Shown piece after piece: positions 1-8,122 of a stretch of DNA of 11,035 bases (position 1 is the stretch's first letter; every line of letters begins with the position of its first letter). The DNA comes from Euperipatoides rowelli. Its lineage: Eukaryota > Onychophora > Udeonychophora > Euonychophora > Peripatopsidae. Location: the NCBI GenBank assembly GCA_003024985.2, contig PXIH01S0038362.1; one strand, written 5' to 3'. Both the position numbers and the translations under genes were made by a program. The notes beneath the pieces are model-generated. The model did no database searches. It saw only the letters and a program-made list of their open reading frames with translations, and was not told the origin of the DNA.

Positions 1-87
1 CATTTTTATCTGGGATTATTTATTTATATGTACAACCGTTAGTCTAATCTGGACCTAAAATCGAAATTTGTAATATTTTTTAAATAA

Positions 88-366
88 ATGTGTATTAGCC
101 TTGTTGAGTATTGCTTACCTGGACTTTCAAAGTTTTCATGTATTGATGAGCCCACCTTGGCAGTCATAACAACTCTAATCCCAGACAGGAAGTTACAGAT
201 TGCAGAGACTTTCATAACNCCTGACAATGAATTTTTATTGATCACAGCGGTGTCCAATACAAGCAACCATACAAATTGGATTAAAACCTGCTTGGCTAAA
301 AATGCGCAAATCAGTTTTCACAAAGGACTGAAATCAGTGTTTATATTTACAAACAAAATAGTATAA
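88..366 (+). CDS. Hypothetical ORF, 92 codons, unrecognised
   Basis: This open frame begins at ATG 88 and ends at a TAA. One codon contains an ambiguous base at 219. I see no signal peptide, catalytic motif or recognisable domain. The composition is mixed, with a run of hydrophobic residues near FLLITAV, and does not resemble a family I know. An ORF of this length can arise by chance in about 1 kb of eukaryotic DNA, and an overlapping minus-strand frame (39-266) is almost as long, which weakens the case for either. It could be an exon fragment, a relic of a mobile element or noise. Bases 1-87 upstream show no promoter I can defend. Confidence 0.15.
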   Translation: MCISLVEYCLPGLSKFSCIDEPTLAVITTLIPDRKLQIAETFIXPDNEFLLITAVSNTSNHTNWIKTCLAKNAQISFHKGLKSVFIFTNKIV

Positions 367-496
367 ATTCTGATACAAAAATCACTCTTCACAATCCTCC
401 ACAATTTAAAAAAAAACCTCCAGAAGAAGATCACTTGCCAAACCGCTGAGTTCCTGCATAGTTCTTCCCTTAAGAAACAATCATTAATCGAAGAAG

Positions 497-682
497 ATGC
501 CACTGCGAAAGGACAAGCCGATCCCCTCTATGTCCAAAGAAGAATATTTTAAAAGACTGTTCGATCTAATAGATGCAGCCTTATCAAGATTCTTCATAGC
601 CGCAGAACCAGGTTACCAGTTGGCAGTGTCAGANAGCANCGCAACTACCACAGTACAGACAGNAGACACACGGCAAGATTAA
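497..682 (+). CDS. Hypothetical ORF, 61 codons, basic N-terminus
   Basis: The frame starts at ATG 497 and stops at the TAA at 680-682. The N-terminal half is protein-like: a basic, proline-containing start (MPLRKDKPIPSMSKEEYF) followed by a plausibly helical segment (KRLFDLIDAALSRFF). Three codons contain N (634, 639, 663), so the C-terminal third is uncertain. The surrounding DNA is less AT-rich than most of the left half of the window. A gag-like fragment of a retroelement or a 5' exon are both possible, but I recognise no family. A second plus-strand frame overlaps its beginning, ending near 550, so the true frame is not settled. Confidence 0.2.
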   Translation: MPLRKDKPIPSMSKEEYFKRLFDLIDAALSRFFIAAEPGYQLAVSXSXATTTVQTXDTRQD

Positions 683-1027
683 GTTCAACTTTCCAACTAT
701 TTAGGCTAAATAGTCGATCTTCCAATCTACTCTGTTGTAAACACCTTCAAGTATTAATAACCTACTTATTATTTCTCGTTTCTTCAAATTAGCAGAATTG
801 CGCTTTTAAAGCCTTTTACCGCAGTTTGACCTTTCCACTTAATAATCTTTTTCCAACCGCTGTTTCCATTTCATTCTTCACGCTCCTAAATGTGCTTCGA
901 GCTTATGACTTTCTAAAGCAGTTTTCAGATGAACTTTCTTTTATGAAGTAAACCTGAATTTCCGCACAAGTCTTCGATCCCCCTTCCTCTACTCTTTAAA
1001 TAAGTAGCTACTTAGCAAATACAAGAG
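683..1027 (+). other. Pyrimidine-rich non-coding stretch upstream of a possible first exon
   Basis: The plus strand is visibly rich in C and T runs (for example around 770-860 and 980-1000), unlike the A/T runs that dominate from 1070 onward. It contains no open frame of note. It ends just before the ATG at 1028. A TTTAAATAA tract near 1000 could be a TATA-like element, which would make this a promoter or 5' UTR, but this is inference only. Confidence 0.2.
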
Positions 1028-1060
1028 ATGTCTACAACAGACCAGCAATTAATTTATTGT
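1028..1060 (+). CDS. Candidate first coding exon (11 codons) with splice donor
   Basis: An ATG at 1028 opens a short frame (MSTTDQQLIYC) followed directly at 1061 by GTGAGTAT, a good match to the animal donor consensus GTRAGT. A second GT two bases earlier, at 1059, is weaker. The choice matters. The 1061 donor joined to the acceptor at 1733 reaches a stop after two more codons. The 1059 donor joins in frame to the open exon ending at 1906. The exon is tiny, so this rests on splice signals and on the strong downstream acceptor. It could equally be a chance match or a non-coding transcript. Confidence 0.2.
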
Positions 1061-1219
1061 GTGAGTATATTTTTTTTTATATTTTTATTTGTAAAAGTCC
1101 AGATCAGACCAGGTTATTTTTATTATTATTTTTATGCACTTTAAAAATGATATTTTAGTTTATTCATATTTTTTATAAGGTAATTTTATGCAATGTAAAA
1201 TCATCTATAATAATAATTG

Positions 1220-1227
1220 TAGGCCTA
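1220..1227. repeat. TAGGCCTA palindrome, site 1
   Basis: A perfect 8-bp palindrome in AT-rich DNA, inside the candidate intron. It recurs at 2742 and 3630. Its half-forms (TAGGCTA, TAGCCTA) are scattered through the window. Confidence 0.7.
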
Positions 1228-1571
1228 ATAGAATTTAAAGTCATAGCAATTATGTATACTTTTACCAGTCATATTTAATCGATCTTACTAACATTTTTTA
1301 TTATATCATATCTAACAAGAAAACCCTTTTTTAAGATTCAGCAAAATATGCTTTCTTTAAAGATTTCAATGTATTTTATTTGTTCAATTATTTTATCCAG
1401 GTTTATTTTCAAAGCTTCAGGGCATAATATAAAAAATCTTGTACAACTGTTCAACCTTATATTTAATGTTAACTATTTTATTTATTCAAAATTTAAAGTT
1501 GTTAAAAGTATTTTTAAACCTAGAGATAATTTTATTCATTTGTATATTTATATAATAAATGCATAATGAAC

Positions 1572-1619
1572 ATATCATTTGCTTAGAGAAATTTTTACAA
1601 ATAATATATCATTTGCTTA
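1572..1619 (+). repeat. Pair of 14-bp direct repeats
   Basis: The 14-mer ATATCATTTGCTTA occurs at 1572-1585 and again at 1606-1619, a 34-bp period, inside the candidate intron. Two copies only, with no similarity in the spacer. It may be replication slippage or the remains of a target-site-like duplication. Confidence 0.6.
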
Positions 1620-1733
1620 AACTTAAAAGTTCCGATATTTTCACTGTGATCACAATCGCAACACAAAATATTTAGTTAAATATATTTTCGATTTAAATAT
1701 ATCAATTTTGTCTAATCATCATTTCCATTTCAG

Positions 1734-1906
1734 CGGTTTTAATTATTTATTCGGTTATGACACTTTTACCAACTTATCTATATAGCGACCGTATGTACAG
1801 GTGGACAGTGGTAGGTCAAATCTCTATTGGCCAAAAAAGAGAGGGTCGCCTCCCAAAGGTGATGTTCCGGTCTCCCTTTAAAGGTTTTCTGTCATTTCCT
1901 TTATAG
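1734..1906 (+). CDS. Candidate exon; ATG frame of 49 codons at 1757
   Basis: Directly after the acceptor one frame is open from 1734 to the TAG at 1904-1906, with an internal ATG at 1757 giving 49 residues. The encoded peptide is moderately basic and of ordinary composition (segments YRWTVVGQISIG and REGRLPKVMF), unlike the F/I/K/N-rich translations of the surrounding AT-rich DNA. The segment is locally richer in G+C than both flanks. Internal donors are possible at CAG|GTGGAC near 1800 and AAAG|GTGATG near 1858, so it could be a shorter internal exon. I recognise no domain. Alternatives are a non-coding exon or a mobile-element remnant. Confidence 0.25.
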
Positions 1907-2084
1907 TTACATTCATATAGGAACCCAAATATTATATTTATTGGCTGCTTTAGTTTTGTAAGCTTTACTTAAATAATTAATGTTTATACCACTACTATTC
2001 CTGTATATGTTAACTATCTGACACATTAATTGGTTAGTCAGGTTTAGATAAGATAAAAAAAAATATCAATTAACGTTTTCTTAC

Positions 2085-2179
2085 CTGCTTGAACTACAGT
2101 TGCCGGCCATAACAACTGTCCTAATAATGCAGAAGAGAGTGCATTTCTTACTAGCCAGAGTCAGTAACCCTGAGTTGTC
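2085..2179 (-). other. Weak candidate minus-strand exon with perfect donor
   Basis: Read on the minus strand, an open stretch of about 31 codons (stop at 2180-2182 just upstream) ends at 2085 with CAG|GTAAGA, a full match to the animal donor consensus. The peptide is cysteine/serine-containing (SKKCTLFC, MAGNCSSS) and unrecognised. I could not find an acceptor that defines the left side of the exon, or a convincing next exon. It remains a splice-signal-only candidate in a slightly less AT-rich patch. Confidence 0.12.
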
Positions 2180-2741
2180 CTAATGGCTTAAAAACACAGG
2201 TTCTTTACAGCTGGTTCAATGGAAACTGTAAATAGACTTAACATGCCAAAAATCCTTAGCTCCAGCGTAGTGCCAACATTAAATCGCAGGACAAGCAATG
2301 ACTGGGCGGTCTATTTTCTCAACAAAGAATCATAAATCCCACACACACCTAATTATGTCTTACCCCAAATAGACACATATAAAAATTAAAGACATCAGAC
2401 ATTCACTATAACTTTTAGCATTCCCCAAAATCATTCTATACACTATTTTCACATAGGGATCAAAATCTACATGTATGCAGTAATACAATGAAGATAGTAT
2501 CTTTGAAGATAGTGTTAGAATCAGTGGCCTGGTATCATACAGGACACGCCACAGCCAATAAATATACGAGATATATACTGTATAAATATATAAACATACA
2601 TGCAAACACTAGCGAACATCTATTATACCACATGACTGATTTATGACTTCACTCATATATCATTTCATATCTCTAAAAATATCTGGAATTAAAATTTATT
2701 TTTGATTTGTATACAGTTAAAGTTTAATTAATCATTTAGTG

Positions 2742-2749
2742 TAGGCCTA
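2742..2749. repeat. TAGGCCTA palindrome, site 2
   Basis: Here the palindrome extends one base on each side to the 10-bp GTAGGCCTAC (2741-2750). A related half-form, GTAGGCTA, lies 60 bases downstream at 2801. Confidence 0.7.
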
Positions 2750-3629
2750 CTTTTTTCTTAAATACTGAAAATATGAAATTTTGATTATCTAAAAATAAAT
2801 GTAGGCTAATAAAACCTAATCTTTAGTTTTTATATGGTTTCATTAGTTTATTTTTATTGTATGTAATTTTTTTTTCCATAAAAATTAGTTTAAAAAATTA
2901 AAGAGTAAACAAAATTTCCAAAGTCGCGATAGTAATTTTCCGTTCCATCATAAAGCCTATGGGATTCCCCATGTTATTTCTTTCTCTAGGTAGCGCTATT
3001 TTAATTTTGGCTGATATGAAATTATATTGTCCAACTTTTTAAGTATTTCTGTTAATTATTTATTAAAACCTTATCTATTTGTAGAGGAAGGTCATGCAAT
3101 TTGATTAAAAAAAGTATTTACCTCTTCTGGAACTCCTGCAATTAAAGTTGGAAAATATGTCTTTTTCAATTTTAAAAATCGCCTGTGGTTAGTTACTGTG
3201 GGGAGACACTTTGCTTTAGAACGAGCTTTACATTAAATCCTTGGTAATCTGGTGTGTTTCTGGCCATCAGATGTTAAAACAAACAGTATTGGACTATTTT
3301 CTATATCACATGTTCTTTTATCAATAGATTTTAAATAATTAGATTGACATTTCATTGTAGTAAGATCCCCCTCCCCCTAAAACAATGCTTTCAAACTTTT
3401 TTCTAGAACGGATCATTTATCAAAGTAAAAAAATAATTTAATCATTTTTAATGCTTTGGAATGTTAAACAGACATTGTAGTTTCAGCTAAAATCATTCAT
3501 AACACTTAGATAAGTTTAGAAATATGACTTATTTGATAAATAGTCAACCCCCAGTATAATGAGCCAAGATGGTTTGTTTTGGGGTGGATCTTACAAATAG
3601 GAGTTCCTAAGAATGCTATTCGGTCTATG

Positions 3630-3637
3630 TAGGCCTA
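3630..3637. repeat. TAGGCCTA palindrome, site 3
   Basis: Third exact copy of the 8-bp palindrome, again preceded by TATG/TG and followed by A, in the same AT-rich stretch. Confidence 0.7.
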
Positions 3638-3971
3638 ATTCACCATACACTTTTATCAAGAAATGAAAATAAATACTACACAAATTTTTCTATATCAAGT
3701 CTGACATACGTTTATATAAAACAACCTTGGAAGCCTATAAGACTAATATAGGAATATAAATGTTTAACTAGACTAATCTAAAAACAAACTTATTGAAAAT
3801 AATTTTAGAAAAGCAACAAAAGATTAACTAGCTAAATACTGTCATGGTTAAGTGGAAAAAATAAGAAAAAAATATGAAGTGATCTTCTTTCATAAGTTTT
3901 GATTAATACTTAGATAGACAACATATTTCCATGAAAGTCTGGAGATATCAAAGTTACCATATGTCTTGAAA

Positions 3972-3982
3972 GGGGGGGGGGG
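3972..3982 (+). repeat. G11 homopolymer
   Basis: Eleven consecutive G in otherwise AT-rich DNA. A matching C11 tract lies at 8102-8112, but the flanks of the two tracts are not related. Homopolymer lengths are prone to sequencing error. Confidence 0.8.
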
Positions 3983-4584
3983 TAGGTTGCTAGACATTTA
4001 AAGATAATGTCTAAATAATTCACTTCAAAAGTAAAAAATGCATCATAGATTTTTTAATTTGTCTGTTGATAAATAATTTAATCTATTAATAACGTTATCA
4101 TTTAAAAAAAAAAGTTTTTAATTTTAAATAGGCTATAAAAATTATGTTAGATGTTGAGTTAAATGGTAATTAATGTAATCAATAGATAGATGATCAAAGC
4201 CTTTCCTTGACCCATATCACTTATATGTGAAATTTCTCTTAATTAATTACCCGTAAATCATTTTGATTTAATTCTTCAATTATGCAAAGCTAATTGTAGC
4301 TTGCTATAAAACTAAAGTCTAATATGTATTGTATAGTATGTTCTCAAGATAAAATGGAACAATCATCATTATTATTATTAAAGATTTTCATCATCACTTC
4401 CTGGTAATGATGTACTTAGAGTATAACCAAAATTATAGATAAATAAAAAAAGGTTCAAGAATATAAATATAAATTTATTATTAATAAATAAAATCCCTTT
4501 TCTACTTTATGTACATTGTAAATTTAATAGCTGATTAAAATTCAGAATAATATCTAGACTATTCTAAAACATACTGCACAGGGG

Positions 4585-4612
4585 TAGCCTATACTATGTA
4601 GTGTGTAGGCTA
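4585..4612. repeat. Short inverted repeat at left edge of the array
   Basis: TAGCCTA (4585-4591) and TAGGCTA (4606-4612) are perfect 7-bp inverted arms around a 14-base loop, ending about 15 bases before the minisatellite begins. The arms are half-forms of the TAGGCCTA palindrome. It may be coincidence or the margin of an element that carried the array. Confidence 0.4.
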
Positions 4613-4946
4613 TAAGTACAAATATTTGTTGTGATCTATATGGTATTTAGGCCTGCATGTGCTCGGTACCATCTTGTAATTTAGCTGGGTAGTCTGATGG
4701 CCAAGAGGGCTATGACATGATCTAGGGTATTTAGACCTGCATGTGCCCATTAACATCTTGTTATTTAGCTTGGTGTCTGATAGCCAAGAGGGCTATGTCA
4801 TGATCTAGGGTATTTAGACCTGCATGTGCCTGGTACCATCTTGTCTTTTAGATAGGTAGTCTGATGGCCAAGAGGGCTATGTTGTGATGTAGGGTATTTA
4901 GACCTGCACGTGCCCGGTACCATCTTGTCATTTAGCTAGGTGGTCT

Positions 4947-5077
4947 GATGGCCAAGAGGGCTATGTGGTGATCTAGGGTATTTAAACCTGCATCTGCCCA
5001 GTACCATCTTGNGATGGCCAAGAGGGCTATGTGGTGATCTAGGGTATTTAAACCTGCATCTGCCCAGTACCATCTTG
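4947..5077. other. Assembly junction 1: single N flanked by an identical 65-bp duplication
   Basis: The 65 bases before the N at 5012 (4947-5011) are identical to the 65 bases after it (5013-5077), and the repeat continues normally afterwards. Elsewhere in the array neighbouring units differ, so a perfect copy stopping exactly at the N is best explained by two overlapping contig ends joined without merging. Confidence 0.9.
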
Positions 5078-5429
5078 TCATTTAGCTAGGTGGTCTGATG
5101 GCCAAGAAGGTTATGTCATGATCTAGTATTTAGACATGCATCTGCCTGGTACCATCTTGTCATTTAGCTAGGTGGTCTGAGGGCCAAGACGGCTATGTCA
5201 TGATGTAGGGTATTTAGACCTGCATGGGCCCGGTACCATTTTGTCATTTAGCTAGGGGTTCTGATGGCCAATAGGGTTATGTCATGATCTAAGGTATTTA
5301 GAACTGCATCTGCCTGGTACCATCTTGTCATTTAGCTAGGTGGTCTGATGGACAAGAGGGCTATGTCAGGATCTAGGGTATTTAGACCTGCTTGTGTCTG
5401 ATACCATCTTGTCATTTAGCTAGGTGGTC

Positions 5430-5564
5430 TGATGGCCAAGAGGGCTTTGTCGTGATCTAGGGTATTTTAGATCTGCTTGTACCCGGTACCATCTTGNTGA
5501 TGGCCAAGAGGGCTTTGTCGTGATCTAGGGTATTTTAGATCTGCTTGTACCCGGTACCATCTTG
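5430..5564. other. Assembly junction 2: single N flanked by an identical 67-bp duplication
   Basis: Bases 5430-5496 and 5498-5564 are identical on the two sides of the N at 5497, including the private variant TATTTTAGATCTGCTTG. Same signature as the first junction. Confidence 0.9.
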
Positions 5565-7005
5565 TCATTTAGCTAGGTGGTCTGATGGCCAAAAGGGCTA
5601 TGTCATAATCTAGGGTATTTAGACCTGCATGTGTCTGGTACCATCTTGTCATTTAACTAGGTGGTCTGATGGCCAAGAGGTATATGTCGTGATGTAGGGT
5701 ATTTAGACCTGCATGGGCCTGGTACCATCTTGTCATTTAGCTAGGGGTTCTGATGGCGAATAGGGCTATGTCATGATGTAGGGTATTTAGACCTGCATGT
5801 GCCCAATAACATCTTGTCATTTAGCTAGGTTGTCTGATGGCCAGGAGGGCTATGTCATGAACTAGGGTATATAGACCTGCATGTGTCTGGTATGATCTTG
5901 TCATTTAGCTAGGTGGTCTGATGCCCAAGAGGGCTATGTCGGGATGTAGGGTATTTAGACCTGCATGGGTTCTGTACCATCTTGTCATTTAGCTAGGGGG
6001 TATGATGGCCAAAAGGGCTATGTCGTGATGTAGGGTATTTAGACCTGCATAGGCCCGGTACCATCTTGTCATTTACAGTAGCTAGGGGTCTGATAACCAA
6101 GAGGCTATGTTGTGATCTAGGGTATTTAAACCTGCATCTGCCCAGTACCATCTTGTCATTTAGCTAGGTGGTCTGATGGCCAAGAGGGTTATGTCATGAT
6201 CTAGTATTTAGACATGCATCTGCCCGGTACAATCTTGTCATTTAGCTAGGTGGTCTGATGGCTAAGACGGCTATGTCATGATGTAGGGTATTTAGACCTG
6301 CATGGGCCCAGTACCATTTTGTCATTTAGCTAGGGGGTCTCATGACCAATAGGGCTATGTCATGATCTAAGGTATTTAGAACTGCATGTGCCAGATACCA
6401 TGTCATTTAGCCAGGTGGTCTGATGGACAAGAGGGCTATGTCAGGATCTAGGGTATTTAGACCTGCATGTGTCTGATACCATCTTGTCATTATTTAGCTA
6501 GGTGGTCTGATGGCCAAGAAGGCTATGTCGTGATCTAGGGTATTTATACCAGCATGTGCTCGTTACCATCTTGTCATTTAGCTAGGGCCTGATGGCCAAG
6601 TGGGCTTATGTTGTGATCTAGGGTATTTTAGATCTGCTTGTACCCGGTACAATCTGGTTATTTAGCTAGGTGGTCTAATGGCCAAGAGGGCTTTGTCATG
6701 ATCTAGGGTATTTAGACCTGCATGTGTCTGGTACCATCTTTTCATTTAGCTAGGTGGTCTGATGGCGAAGAGGGCTATGTCGTGATGTAGGATATTTAGA
6801 CTTGCATGTGCCCGATACAATGTTGTCATTTAGCTACGTAGTCTGATGGACAAGAGGGCTATGTCAGGATCTATGGTATTTAGACCTGCATGTGCCCTGT
6901 ACCATCTTGTCATTTAGATAGGTGGTCTGATGACCAAGAGAGCTATGTCGTGATCTAGTGTATTTAGACCTGCATGTGCCCGGTACCATCTTGTCATTTA
7001 GCTAG

Positions 7006-7148
7006 GTGGTCTGATGGCCAGGAGGACTATGTCATTAACTAGGGTATTTAGACCTGCATGTGTCTGGTACCATCTTNGTGGTCTGATGGCCAGGAGGACT
7101 ATGTCATTAACTAGGGTATTTAGACCTGCATGTGTCTGGTACCATCTT
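7006..7148. other. Assembly junction 3: single N flanked by an identical 71-bp duplication
   Basis: Bases 7006-7076 and 7078-7148 are identical around the N at 7077, including the private variants CCAGGAGGACTATG and CATTAACTAGG. Same signature as the first two junctions. Confidence 0.9.
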
Positions 7149-7891
7149 GTCATTTAGCTAGGTGGTCTGATGCACAAGAGGGCTATGTCGGAATGTAGGG
7201 TATTTAGACCTGCATGGGCCTTGTACCATCTTGTCATTTAGCTAGGGGGTATGATGGCCAAAAGGGCTATGTCGTGATGTAGAGTATTTAGACCTGCATG
7301 TGCCTGGTACCATCTTGTGATTTAGCTAGGTGGTCTGATGGCCATGAGGACTAAGTTGGGATCTAGGTATTTAGACCTGCATGTGGTCGATACCATCTTT
7401 TCATTTAGCCAGGGGTCTGATGGCCAAGAGGACTATGTCGGGATCTAGTGTATTTAGACCTGCATGTGCCCGGTACCATCTTATCATTTAGCTAGGTGGT
7501 ATGATGGCCAACAGGGCTATGTCGGAATCTAGGGTATTTAGATCTGCATGTGCCTGGTACCATCTTGTCATTTAGTTAGGTTGTCTGATGGCCAAGAGGG
7601 CTATGTCGTGAACTAGGGTATTTAGACCTGCATGTGCTCTGTATCATCTTGTCATTTAGCTAGTTGGTCTGATGGTCAAGAGGGCTATATTAGAAATGTG
7701 GCTATATGCTTTCAGACCACCTTATAGAATTCACTGCCACTATCACTCTGATCCAGCCAGTATCCAACCCAAATCTGCAACCATGTCTTCACACCTAGTA
7801 AGCACTATGAATTTTACTGCCTACAGCTCTGTAAATTCTAAAACTGATAATTGGAAAATATTATTAGCTTATTAATCTACTACCAAATTAG

Positions 7892-8122
7892 CCCACATGG
7901 GTCAATGCTTTTAAAAAGCTAACCAAATTTATTGGCAAGATTTTACCTATTAACATTAAGGACTATACTGAGTATATCTGCTATTTTTATATAGCCCATC
8001 TGCATGCCTATGAAATAAAAACCAACATTAGTCATATTTTTAAGCAATTTGTGACTCATGCTCTTAACTACCTTAATAAAAGCACTCCAAATAAAACGAT
8101 TCCCCCCCCCCCGTTTATTTAA
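7892..8122 (+). pseudogene. ORF without start codon, 76 codons, unrecognised
   Basis: One plus-strand frame is open from just after a TAG at 7889-7891 to the TAA at 8120-8122 with no ATG. Its composition is mixed rather than low-complexity over the first two thirds (FKKLTKFIGKILPINIKDY, YICYFYIAHLHAYEIK, FKQFVTHALNYL), then it runs through the C11 tract as a proline run. I know no matching family. It may be a fragment of an old gene or mobile element whose 5' end is lost, or chance. A weak acceptor-like TTAG precedes it but no donor follows. Confidence 0.15.
8102..8112 (+). repeat. C11 homopolymer
   Basis: Eleven consecutive C just inside the end of the start-less ORF; see the G11 tract at 3972. 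Confidence 0.8.

Larger units (their letters stand above)
1061..1733 (+). other. Candidate intron, AT-rich
   Basis: The stretch begins GTGAGT and ends in a textbook 3' splice site: CTAAT at 1712-1716, a pyrimidine-rich TTTCCATTT tract, then CAG at 1731-1733. Between them the sequence is dominated by A and T runs, with one open frame (1348-1566) made mainly of F, I, K, N and Y codons that looks like low-complexity noise. The acceptor is the most convincing splice signal in the left half. Donor choice is uncertain by two bases. Confidence 0.3.
1907..4627. other. Gene-poor AT-rich stretch
   Basis: Every reading frame on both strands is broken into short pieces. The longest, on the minus strand at 2360-2605, translates to a tyrosine/isoleucine-rich peptide typical of AT-rich noise. 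Slightly richer in G+C are 2085-2340 and about 2925-3010. Minor simple-sequence features are an 11-base G run at 3972-3982 and a short CAT/ATT microsatellite at about 4361-4380. TAGGCCTA palindromes fall at 2742 and 3630. I see no RNA gene or coding exon I would defend except the weak minus-strand candidate listed separately. Confidence 0.6.
5045..7305 (+). repeat. Higher-order repeat: ordered multi-unit block present twice
   Basis: Units with private variants recur in the same order. TTTAAACCTGCATCTG is at 5047 and 6125. A unit start shortened to CTAGTATTTAGACATGC is at 5123 and 6201. ACCATTTTGTC lies near 5237 and 6315, and CTAAGGTATTTAGAACTGC near 5290 and 6368. GATGGACAAG plus GTCAGG is at 5347 and 6422, CCAGGAGG at 5841 and 7018, and GGGGGTATGATGGCCAAAAG near 5996 and 7245. 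Correcting for the duplicated junctions, the offset is about 1010, then 1093, then 1177 bases, that is 12, 13 and 14 units. The second block therefore has two extra units. This implies a block duplication of about 1 kb followed by single-unit gains or losses. Confidence 0.85.
4628..7688 (+). repeat. 84-bp minisatellite array, about 34 distinct units
   Basis: A unit of 84 bp is repeated head to tail across 3 kb. Landmarks in each unit, in order, are GGTATTTAGACCTGCATG, GGTACCATCTTGTCATTTAG, CTAGGTGGTCTGATGGCCAA and GAGGGCTATGTCRTGATCTA. Successive GGTATTT starts are 83-84 bases apart (4726, 4809, 4893, 4977). I count about 37 units as printed, three of which are partly duplicated at N junctions. 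The consensus has in-frame stops in all six frames even though 84 is divisible by three, so it is not coding. Units differ by substitutions and small indels, so the array is not freshly homogenised. It is clearly richer in G+C than its flanks. Function unknown; no hammerhead-ribozyme core or known satellite box is visible. Confidence 0.97.

Noticed and set aside
1348-1566. 72-codon ORF as a gene
   Set aside because: The translation is almost all F, I, K, N, S and Y, it lies in AT-rich DNA inside the candidate intron, and it has no motif.
2360-2605. 81-codon minus-strand ORF as a gene
   Set aside because: Rich in Y, I and L with no domain; typical of AT-rich non-coding sequence.
4377-4435. 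Minus-strand peptide ending LPGSDDENL, suggestive of a piggyBac-type N-terminus
   Set aside because: Only about 19 codons before the stop and no further transposase similarity nearby.
4628-7688. CRISPR-like array
   Set aside because: The whole 84-bp unit repeats, with no alternation of conserved repeats and unique spacers, and the context is eukaryotic.
4628-7688. Tandem repeat coding for a 28-residue protein repeat
   Set aside because: The unit is divisible by three, but the consensus has stop codons in all six frames.
4628-7688. Hammerhead ribozyme in the satellite unit
   Set aside because: CTGATGG resembles the CTGANGA core, but the required A is usually absent and no GAAA partner lies at a suitable place.
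7672-7875. 67-codon ORF spanning the end of the array
   Set aside because: It starts inside the last repeat unit and runs into unrelated sequence, so the start is accidental and no family is recognised.
3972-8112. G11 and C11 tracts as arms of a large inverted repeat
   Set aside because: The sequences flanking the two tracts are unrelated in reverse complement.
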